This document shows, in pieces, positions 5,151 to 11,102 of a DNA stretch of 11,102 nt. Every line of letters begins with the position of its first letter. The stretch's first letter is position 1. This DNA is from CAYJDR01 sp964368965 (GTDB lineage: Bacteria; Chrysiogenota; Deferribacteres; Deferribacterales; Mucispirillaceae). A program made the translations under genes and the position numbers. The notes below the pieces were generated by a model. That model ran no database searches. It was given only the letters and a program-made list of their open reading frames with translations, and was not told the DNA's origin. The DNA lies in NCBI GenBank assembly GCA_964368965.1, contig CAYJDR010000055.1, positions 1 through 11,102 on the forward strand, in the 5' to 3' direction.

Positions 5151-6518
5151 TTGTTATCAATATATGTCTCAGAAAATAGCGGTGTGAAACAATGTCAAGT
5201 TGTAAGCTACAGTGTTAAGCGTGGTATTGTGTCCTGCTCAAATGTTGAAAGCACAACTGTTGAACATGCAGCTAAACTTATCAAGAAAAATTATGCACGA
5301 ATTAGTGTTCAGACTGATGGAATCCTTATTGAAAAAGTGGAAATGCCTGATGTTAAAGACGATAGTGCACTTGCGCCACTTATCAAGCGTAGGCTTTCTC
5401 ATGTACCTAACATAGATGAGTCTATTTTTGCATACTCTAAGGGCGATATCTCGCAAGCGTCAAAGAAAGTTATGACATACGCATACATCATACCAAACGA
5501 TACATTCGCTGGTGCTGCTATGTTGCCTTCTAAAACAGAAGAAAATGTTGATATGTACACAACTGAAATGCATGGCTTGTTTGCAATATCTCGTAAAGTT
5601 AATACTGAAAACTACGTATTCAACGCATACGCTGACGATAAGCATCTTTTTATGGTGCTCAGCACAGATAAAGCAGTTGTTTACTCGAGGGTTGTTGACA
5701 TACCTGCAAATATTAAGTTTGATGAGGATATAGAAAACTTCTTCTATGAAAACCTTAACTTAACATACCTTCACTTAACTACTACGTATAATGATAGAAA
5801 GATTGACACTATCCTTACGGGTAGGCTGCACTATTTCTCTGCATTGAACGAAAGGCTTGTTAATTTCTTATCTGCAAATGTTGTTCAGCTTGATTATGAA
5901 TCATTTACTAGTAATGTTTCAAAAGAGACATTCCATAAGTTTATTGTGCCGATTGGTGTTGCATTGTTAGACGGAGCTGCCGACTACTCAAATGACGTCC
6001 AAAAAGGCGATAGAACTGTTAGGCGTTACCTTCAAAAGTTCAACATAGGTTTTATTGGGCTTGTTATAGGTAGCCTTGCGTTTTTCCTATGGAGCTATAT
6101 GCAATCAGTAAACGCTGAACAATTACTTGACGATGCTGCAGATGCTAGCTATCAAGGTAAAATGAATGTCATTGCAAAAATGAAAGACCCAGCAACGATA
6201 GTGCATTATACAAACAGTGTTGATATCATCACTACAAAGTATAATACGTCATTGCAATTAGTTCCTATCGTTCAAGACTTGCTTGGATTTATCCAGCTTG
6301 GAACTGTTGAGTTTGAAGGCATTGGCGAAAACGCTAAAGTTACTATATCAGGCTCAATTTCACAAGATGACTATTCTAGCTTAAATGAATTTGAAGCTAA
6401 AGTTGATGAGCTTGTTGGCGAACTTGGTGAATACCAAGTGACTGTCGAAGATGAATCGCTGCATACTTACAAAGGCAGAGCAAACACTATTGATATAGTG
6501 ATTACAATGAATAAGTAG
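5151..6518 (+). CDS. PilM/PilN-like fusion protein (MshI/GspL type), TTG start
   Basis: About 455 aa, predicted bitopic inner-membrane protein. Residues 1-295 are cytoplasmic and match, in layout, the actin-like PilM/GspL domain, though without clear nucleotide-binding motifs to the eye. A single membrane helix lies at about 298-317 (FIGLVIGSLAFFLW). The periplasmic part (320-455) has a helical stretch and a PilN/GspL-like ferredoxin fold region that begins LLGFIQLGTVEFEG. The chosen start is TTG 5151, with GAGG (5142-5145) 5 nt upstream; TTG 5130 is also in frame and would add seven residues but lacks a ribosome site. No in-frame ATG lies nearby. PilM- and PilN-like parts joined in one chain are typical of GspL and MshI. 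It is first in the operon and would recruit the assembly ATPase and contact the PilO-like protein next to it. Assignment rests on architecture and context; sequence similarity is low. Confidence 0.78.
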   Translation: MLSIYVSENSGVKQCQVVSYSVKRGIVSCSNVESTTVEHAAKLIKKNYARISVQTDGILIEKVEMPDVKDDSALAPLIKRRLSHVPNIDESIFAYSKGDISQASKKVMTYAYIIPNDTFAGAAMLPSKTEENVDMYTTEMHGLFAISRKVNTENYVFNAYADDKHLFMVLSTDKAVVYSRVVDIPANIKFDEDIENFFYENLNLTYLHLTTTYNDRKIDTILTGRLHYFSALNERLVNFLSANVVQLDYESFTSNVSKETFHKFIVPIGVALLDGAADYSNDVQKGDRTVRRYLQKFNIGFIGLVIGSLAFFLWSYMQSVNAEQLLDDAADASYQGKMNVIAKMKDPATIVHYTNSVDIITTKYNTSLQLVPIVQDLLGFIQLGTVEFEGIGENAKVTISGSISQDDYSSLNEFEAKVDELVGELGEYQVTVEDESLHTYKGRANTIDIVITMNK

Positions 6519-6525
6519 GGCATAT

Positions 6526-7050
6526 ATGAACCAGATAATGATACTTAAATCACCAATATTAGCGGTAGTTACTATCGCGATTTCGAGCATTTTCTTTGTG
6601 TTGTCATATACATATATGAACTACACAGAGGCGGTTTTAGATAAAATTACTGAGATAGAGTCTATTGAAAGTAACTATAACTCAAGACTTTTGATAGAAC
6701 AAATTGACAAACTATACGGCAAAGTTGATGAGCTTGGCATTAATAAGCAATCAAGGCAAGATGTGCTAAACAGCGCGTTGACTTTTCTTGATAGCTTACT
6801 AGATGATTACACTATCGCAGTGGATGAAGAAAGGCCTAGGGATTCAGGCGCAATTCTATCTATACCTGTTACATTAGTTCGCAACTTTGATAACGCGGGC
6901 GAGTTTATATCTTTCTTAACTGCAATGGTTGAGAACGAACACCCTCATATTGAAGTTAACTCAGTGTCTATTGTTGAAGATGTCGCTGGTGCAACTAACC
7001 GTGCAACAATAAAGATGACACTTAATGATGCATACATAGGCGGTAACTAA
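6526..7050 (+). CDS. PilO/MshJ/GspM-like alignment protein
   Basis: A 174-aa bitopic membrane protein. A short cytoplasmic N-terminus is followed by a membrane helix at about 10-28, a helical, coiled-coil-like stretch (about 35-75), and a C-terminal alpha/beta region (80-174) with alternating strands, such as AILSIPVTLV and ATIKMTLND. This is the PilO/GspM arrangement, which pairs in the periplasm with the PilN part of the preceding protein. ATG 6526 starts 7 nt after the upstream stop, and the ribosome site TAGGG overlaps that stop codon, so translation is probably coupled. Length fits MshJ and GspM better than longer PilO. Primary sequence identity with known families is too low to judge by eye; the call rests on layout and gene order. 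Confidence 0.7.
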   Translation: MNQIMILKSPILAVVTIAISSIFFVLSYTYMNYTEAVLDKITEIESIESNYNSRLLIEQIDKLYGKVDELGINKQSRQDVLNSALTFLDSLLDDYTIAVDEERPRDSGAILSIPVTLVRNFDNAGEFISFLTAMVENEHPHIEVNSVSIVEDVAGATNRATIKMTLNDAYIGGN

Positions 7051-7052
7051 TT

Positions 7053-7655
7053 ATGATGATGTCTAATAAATATAAAATTACAATTGCTATAGTTGTATTG
7101 TTGCCTATACTTGCTTACGGCATAAAGAATATGGTGTCAGACATGCTCGTTAGTGAGTTAGAGGTAATGTCTAACGACTCTGACTACTATGCAGTAGTTG
7201 ATTTAACTAACAGAAACAGAGCGACTTTCGATGTTATTAGAGATTCTAACTACGATATTGAAGAAATGAACGCTTTTGAGAACGCTAGTGTTGCAGCACT
7301 TTCAAGATACTTTTCACTTACTGAAAAACAAAAGAAAGAGCGCCTAGCTAGTCAGCTCAGAAACGTAGAGTCTCAAGGTGGGCAAACTGCTCCGCAAGGA
7401 AGCACAACACAAGTGGACGAAAACGGTAACACTATCGCCATGGCTGTTGACCCAGCTACTGGTGAGCTGATGCCTGTGAGACCTGATGAGGTTTCATTCA
7501 TCTACACAAGCTCGTTTAATAAATTTGCCATCATAAATGGCTCGTTGTATAAAAAAGGCGACTCGTTCGCAAAGAATAAAAAAATTATTGAAATAACACA
7601 AAAGGGTGTGAAAATCACATCTGAGGGAAAGGTTAAATGGTTATTGCTAGACTAA
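7053..7655 (+). CDS. PilP/MshK/GspB-like periplasmic protein
   Basis: A 200-aa protein with an N-terminal membrane anchor (about 9-25, ITIAIVVLLPILAYG) and no lipobox. A charged, helical middle part (30-105) leads into a Gln/Gly/Thr-rich linker (about 106-125). The C-terminal beta domain, from about 146, reads SSFNKFAIINGSLYKKGDSF and continues to a K-I-T-S-E-G-K-V-K-W-L-L-L end, the pattern of the PilP/GspC-HR/MshK domain that docks onto the secretin N-domains. Three consecutive ATGs (7053, 7056, 7059) can start it; AGGCGG (7039-7044) best fits the first. It overlaps the secretin gene by 19 nt, a sign of coupling. PilP is usually a lipoprotein; this one is membrane-anchored, which is closer to MshK or GspB. 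Confidence 0.72.
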   Translation: MMMSNKYKITIAIVVLLPILAYGIKNMVSDMLVSELEVMSNDSDYYAVVDLTNRNRATFDVIRDSNYDIEEMNAFENASVAALSRYFSLTEKQKKERLASQLRNVESQGGQTAPQGSTTQVDENGNTIAMAVDPATGELMPVRPDEVSFIYTSSFNKFAIINGSLYKKGDSFAKNKKIIEITQKGVKITSEGKVKWLLLD

Positions 7656-9196
7656 AACTATTGCTTGTTACTGTAGTTGCAGCACTTGTTATATCAGGTT
7701 GTACAGCTACACAGTATGCAGCAAAAAACGAAGCCTTTATCGAGGCTAACGCTGGTGCAACAATTGAGGAAAGACTTTCTTCGTTGCCTGAAAAGAGTAA
7801 AATCGATGCTCCAGTTTACAAGGATTTTTCTGTGCTTGATCACAAATACGTTACTATCACGTCACCGAGCGTTCCAGTTAGCGTAATATTGTACACAATC
7901 AGCAGAGATCTTGGATTAAACTTGATTATCGAGCCAGGCTTAGACATTGAAGGCACAGTTGTTACTGTAAACTTCACTAACACTCCTATCGAAGAAGCGT
8001 TAGATGTCGTTATGGACCTTGCAGACATGTTCTACTCTATCAACGGAAACGTACTTGTTGTAAAACGTTATGAAACTGTTCACTACAGCATCCCTTATAT
8101 TCCAGCTGTTGCTGAATATACATCTACACTTGGTGGCGATGTATTAGGTGGCGCATCTGGTGGTGATAGTGGTGGCAGTAGTAGCAGCAGTGAAAGCGAG
8201 CTTACTGGTGAGTTCTCTATTGAGTATTCACGCCCAGAAGGTTCTTCTGATTTCTATTCAGAAATTGAACGTAACTTAGTTGCAATATTAGGTGGCGGTG
8301 CTGTTGAGGTTTCTGAAGAAGGCTCTGCATCTATCGGTAGCGATGAGTACTATACACTTAACAGAACTACTGGTACATTATCAATCAAAACTACTAAATC
8401 AAAATTAAACCGTGTAAACGATTTCTTTGATAAAGTATTTGCTAAAGCGAAAAGACAAGTTCTTATCGAAGCAAGAATTGTTGACGTTGTATTAAGCGAC
8501 AACTGGGAATATGGTATTGATTGGAATGCTGTTATTGAGTCGTTCACAATCGGCCAAACTGTTACTAACTTAATACCTACACCATTAGGTACAGCTGGTT
8601 CTGTTGGCTTTGTTGACCCATCAGGTAACTTTAATGCAACGCTTTCAATTATCGGCCAGTTCGGTAACTCTGAAACATTAGCAAACCCACGTATGATGGT
8701 GCTAAACGGCCAAACAGCTTTAATCACTGCTGGTACGATCACTCCATATTGGGAAGAGGAATCTGACACAAGCACAACTACAGCAGGTTCTGTAACTTCA
8801 AGCACATTCACTAAAACAAACGTTCTTGAAGGTGTTATGTTAGGCGTTACTCCATTCATCAACGATGATGGCACTATCACTATGAACATTGTTCCTGTAT
8901 CTACTTCTATCGAGAGTGAGAAGCAAAACATGGTTAACAACGTAAGCAGAGGTTCTGCTCCAGTTGTAAACATAAAAGAAGCTGGCACAATCGTTGATGC
9001 TGCAGACGGTGCAACTATTGTTATGGGTGGTATGATGACAACTACTGATAGAACAGATATTAGTAAAATACCTTTGTTGGGCGATATCCCTTACCTTGGC
9101 TACTTGTTCCGTTCAGAGAAACAAGTTAAAGAGAAGAGAGAACTTGTAATATTCGTTAAACCAACAATTGTTTATACAGATGGAGATAGAAACTAA
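7637..9196 (+). CDS. mshL: MshL-type pilus secretin lipoprotein
   Basis: A 519-aa outer-membrane secretin through which the pilus leaves the cell. A type II signal peptide ends in the lipobox I-S-G-C with lipidated Cys22, so it is probably self-piloting as a lipoprotein. Residues about 75-145 form the N-terminal STN/N0-like domain (VSVILYTISRDLGLNLIIEP). A Gly/Ser-rich linker at about 166-188 precedes a second N-domain (about 200-265). The secretin barrel is at 275-512 and holds the family signature IPLLGDIPYLGYLF (478-491). ATG 7637 is preceded by AAAGG (7628-7632) and overlaps the previous gene by 19 nt. The stop overlaps the next start as TAATG. The short N-region and lipobox match MshL rather than the longer AMIN-containing PilQ. 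Confidence 0.92.
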   Translation: MVIARLKLLLVTVVAALVISGCTATQYAAKNEAFIEANAGATIEERLSSLPEKSKIDAPVYKDFSVLDHKYVTITSPSVPVSVILYTISRDLGLNLIIEPGLDIEGTVVTVNFTNTPIEEALDVVMDLADMFYSINGNVLVVKRYETVHYSIPYIPAVAEYTSTLGGDVLGGASGGDSGGSSSSSESELTGEFSIEYSRPEGSSDFYSEIERNLVAILGGGAVEVSEEGSASIGSDEYYTLNRTTGTLSIKTTKSKLNRVNDFFDKVFAKAKRQVLIEARIVDVVLSDNWEYGIDWNAVIESFTIGQTVTNLIPTPLGTAGSVGFVDPSGNFNATLSIIGQFGNSETLANPRMMVLNGQTALITAGTITPYWEEESDTSTTTAGSVTSSTFTKTNVLEGVMLGVTPFINDDGTITMNIVPVSTSIESEKQNMVNNVSRGSAPVVNIKEAGTIVDAADGATIVMGGMMTTTDRTDISKIPLLGDIPYLGYLFRSEKQVKEKRELVIFVKPTIVYTDGDRN

Positions 9197-9885
9197 TGAA
9201 AAAGCTAACTACTATCACACTAATTTTAGCATTATCAGTATTCGCGTCTAGTGCATTTGCGCAAGTTCGTGTAAGTAAACCTGTATCTGCTAGTGAAGCA
9301 AGATTTTTCTCTATGCTTAGCCAATCGCAATCATACTTTGAAAGCGGTAAGTATGACCAAGCTTTAGAGTTTGCTGCAGAAGCATATAAAATTAAAAGCA
9401 CTAAAGAAGTTGCAATGAACATGGCTATGTTACACGTCCTTTTAGGCGACGGTATCAAAGCTACAAAAGTTGTTGAGCTTGCGAACATCGTTGAGCCGAA
9501 CGTAATTGCTACTTTATTAATCAAGTTAGTTGATGGCCGTGATTTAAGGGGCGCAAAAGTTCTTGTTGACTATGCTGCTAACCTTGAAGATAACGGTGAT
9601 ATCGCGTTCGCAGCTGGCTACTTCTATGACACAATTAACGAAGTTCCAACAGCTAAAGAATACTACCTAAAATCAATGGCATTAGCACCAATGATGCCTG
9701 AAGTAAACTTCAACTATGCAAGACTTGCTGAAGTTGAAGGCAGATACGAAGATGCAGTAAAATACTATGAAGCAGCAGCAATTTATTCTATACCTGGCTC
9801 AAAGATAAACATTATCAGCGAAACTAGAGTTGATGAAATAAACAGCGCTATGTCTGGTTCATTGTATAAAACTATAACTAAATAG
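9196..9885 (+). CDS. Secreted TPR protein, accessory pilus factor
   Basis: A 229-aa periplasmic protein. A classic Sec signal peptide (KK, hydrophobic 6-17, AFA cleavage before Gln23) has no lipobox. The mature part is helical with tetratricopeptide-like repeats: about 36-69 (YFESGKYDQALEFAAEAY), 70-100, 134-167 and 168-200 (NFNYARLAEVEGRYEDAVKY). TPR proteins in T4P and MSHA loci (PilF/PilW, MshN) help assemble or place the secretin, and its position directly after the secretin gene supports such a role here. PilF-type pilotins are lipoproteins, which this is not; MshN has an N-terminal membrane helix. It is translationally coupled to the secretin by the TAATG overlap, with GGAG at 9182-9185. 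The role is inferred from the fold and the context. Confidence 0.8.
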   Translation: MKKLTTITLILALSVFASSAFAQVRVSKPVSASEARFFSMLSQSQSYFESGKYDQALEFAAEAYKIKSTKEVAMNMAMLHVLLGDGIKATKVVELANIVEPNVIATLLIKLVDGRDLRGAKVLVDYAANLEDNGDIAFAAGYFYDTINEVPTAKEYYLKSMALAPMMPEVNFNYARLAEVEGRYEDAVKYYEAAAIYSIPGSKINIISETRVDEINSAMSGSLYKTITK

Positions 9886-9894
9886 AGGAATCGT

Positions 9895-10947
9895 ATGCAC
9901 GAACTACTTAAAAAAATGGTAGAGCTTGGCGCAAGTGACTTGCACATCATGGCAGACACTGAGCCTAGTTACCGTATTCATGGCGACGTACAGAAAATTG
10001 GCGACAAATTGTCAGCTGCTGATGCAGAAAGCCGTATCCGTAACGTTATGACAGATCAACAGAAGAAGAACTACGATGAGAACTGCGAAGCGGATTTCTC
10101 GTTTGAAATTTCAGGTGTATCAAGGTATCGTGCAAACGTTTTTAAAGAGCGTGGCACTATGGCAGCAGCGTTCAGAACTATTCCACATGAGATTAGGTCT
10201 TTTGAACAGCTTAAATTGCCTCAAGTAGTTAAAACATTATGCGAAAAGCCACGTGGTCTTGTGCTTGTTACTGGCCCTACAGGTAGTGGTAAGTCTACAA
10301 CTTTAGCAGCTATGATTGATACAATCAACGCTAATGAAAAAGTACATATCATCACTTTGGAAGACCCGATCGAGTATATGCACCCAAATAAAATGGCTGT
10401 TGTAAACCAACGTGAAATCCATGCTGATACATATTCATTCGCTAACGCGTTGAAATCTATCTTACGTCAAGATCCAGATGTTGTACTTATTGGTGAGATG
10501 AGGGATAAAGAAACAATCAGCTCGGCGTTAACAGTGTCTGAAACAGGTCACTTAACGTTCGGTACGTTGCACACAAACAGTGCATTGCAAACTATCAACA
10601 GGATTATTGAGGTATTCCCACCAGAGGAACAACCACAAATTAGAACTCAGTTGTCGTTCGTGTTAGAAGGTATCATATCTCAGCAACTTCTACCAACTGC
10701 TGACGGTCAAGGCCGTGTAGCTGCACTAGAAGTGCTTGTGCCGACACCTGCGATACGTAACCTAATTCGTGAAGATAAGGTTCACCAAATCTACTCTTCA
10801 ATGCAATCAGGCCAAGCGTCAAGTGGCATGGTAACAATGACTCAATCGTTACTAAACCTCGTTAAAGAGAACAAAATCACTGCTGAAACAGCAATAGCTG
10901 CGGCAACAGTGCCTGAGGAAGTAATGCGTGGTTTAGGTAGATACTAA
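9895..10947 (+). CDS. pilT: PilT pilus retraction ATPase
   Basis: A 350-aa hexameric ATPase that depolymerises the pilus to power twitching motility, DNA uptake or surface sensing. The N-terminal PAS-like domain begins with the typical LLKKMVELGASDLHI (4-18). The core has Walker A GPTGSGKS (127-134), the Asp box TLEDPIEYMH (154-163), Walker B DPDVVLIGEMRD (193-204) and the His box GHLTFGTLHTNSA (218-230). The retraction-specific AIRNLIRE motif is intact at 286-293, and there is no tetracysteine, which separates it from PilB and GspE. Length is standard. ATG 9895 has GAGGAA (9885-9890) and starts 9 nt after the TPR gene, so it belongs to the same operon. A terminator follows. MSHA loci often lack their own pilT, so its place directly behind the secretin is notable. 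Confidence 0.97.
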   Translation: MHELLKKMVELGASDLHIMADTEPSYRIHGDVQKIGDKLSAADAESRIRNVMTDQQKKNYDENCEADFSFEISGVSRYRANVFKERGTMAAAFRTIPHEIRSFEQLKLPQVVKTLCEKPRGLVLVTGPTGSGKSTTLAAMIDTINANEKVHIITLEDPIEYMHPNKMAVVNQREIHADTYSFANALKSILRQDPDVVLIGEMRDKETISSALTVSETGHLTFGTLHTNSALQTINRIIEVFPPEEQPQIRTQLSFVLEGIISQQLLPTADGQGRVAALEVLVPTPAIRNLIREDKVHQIYSSMQSGQASSGMVTMTQSLLNLVKENKITAETAIAAATVPEEVMRGLGRY

Positions 10948-10972
10948 GCCTAGTTAAAGATATTTATAAATT

Positions 10973-11000
10973 GCCCATAGTTTACGCTATGGGCTTTTTT
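10973..11000 (+). terminator. Terminator of the pilus operon
   Basis: A perfect 8-bp stem, GCCCATAG (10973-10980) with CTATGGGC (10987-10994), has a 6-nt loop and six T to 11000. It starts 25 nt after the pilT stop and closes the six-gene operon. Confidence 0.93.
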
Positions 11001-11017
11001 AATGTGCATAATTAAGC

Positions 11018-11046
11018 TTTAACATAAACAGAGCGATGTGTATAAT
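11018..11046 (+). promoter_or_regulatory. Candidate outward promoter at the right edge
   Basis: A perfect -10 TATAAT (11041-11046) lies 17 nt after a weak -35 TTTAAC (11018-11023), just past the operon terminator. The gene it would serve is outside the window. Confidence 0.45.
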
Positions 11047-11051
11047 AAAGA

Positions 11052-11065
11052 GCATACATGTATGC
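11052..11065. promoter_or_regulatory. Perfect 14-bp palindrome at the expected transcription start
   Basis: GCATACATGTATGC reads the same on both strands and sits 6-19 nt after the TATAAT, where a repressor operator would act. No protein can be named. No convincing gene start is seen between here and the end of the window. Confidence 0.4.
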
Positions 11066-11102
11066 GTTGATGTAAATGACTTAATGAACGTGAATAGTTT
11101 GC

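Noticed and set aside
8175..8190. AGT/AGC triplet run in the secretin gene as a phase-variable repeat
   Set aside because: It is short, imperfect and in units of three, so slippage would not change the frame; it simply encodes the Ser-rich linker.
8350..8988. Minus-strand open frame of about 212 codons
   Set aside because: It lies wholly opposite the secretin gene, has no ribosome site and reads as the complement of a well-supported coding sequence.
9156..9524. Minus-strand open frame of about 122 codons
   Set aside because: It is opposite the TPR gene and the end of the secretin gene, both of which have clear signals on the plus strand.
11084..11102. ATG open to the right edge as a possible next gene
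   Set aside because: Only six codons are visible and no ribosome site precedes it.

Overview
The window is an AT-rich bacterial segment carrying most of a type IV pilus (T4P) assembly locus. The layout is closest to the MSHA/type II-secretion-like branch of T4P machines: a PilM/PilN-like fusion (MshI/GspL type), a PilO/MshJ-like protein, a PilP/MshK-like protein, an MshL-type lipoprotein secretin, a TPR protein, and then a PilT retraction ATPase. The cell must be diderm, because there is a secretin with a lipobox and a protein with a Sec signal peptide. Sequence alone does not fix the phylum. AT-rich codon use and the MSHA-like gene set would fit Deferribacterota-like or other non-enteric Gram-negative bacteria, but that is a guess. 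Two runs of exactly 100 N (2034-2133 and 4640-4739) are scaffold gaps of probably unknown size, so this is a draft assembly.

Region 1 (1-2178) is a tandem array of three divergent type IV prepilin genes. All share the GF-T-x-x-E prepilin signature, a K-G-R motif after the hydrophobic helix, and the same cysteine spacing (four Cys; the fourth of pilin 3 would fall in the gap). Pilin 1 is closed by a strong terminator. Pilin 2 has its own candidate promoter, and pilin 3 follows it closely and is cut by the first gap.

Region 2 (2179-4449) holds a full-length PilB/MshE-type assembly ATPase ending in a UUCG-tetraloop terminator. A GNAT acetyltransferase begins only 12 nt beyond its U-tract and has its own terminator.

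Region 3 (4450-5150) is non-coding for protein. It has a GC-richer palindrome-filled segment running into the second gap, a minus-strand tRNA-Ser(GCU) with terminator and promoter, and an AT-rich divergent control region in front of the next operon.

Region 4 (5151-11000) is a tight operon of six genes with overlaps or very short gaps, closed by a terminator. The products would form an inner-membrane alignment complex, the outer-membrane pore, an accessory periplasmic TPR protein and the retraction motor. With the pilins and extension ATPase of regions 1-2, this is nearly a complete pilus; the polytopic platform protein (PilC/MshG) and prepilin peptidase are not seen. The last 100 bases hold a candidate promoter with a perfect 14-bp palindrome, facing out of the window.

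No CRISPR array, insertion sequence, transposase or phage gene is seen. The less ordinary parts are the cysteine-rich pilin trio, the degenerate cyclic-di-GMP motif in the assembly ATPase, the hairpin directly in front of the GNAT gene, and the repeat-like segment around the tRNA-side gap.
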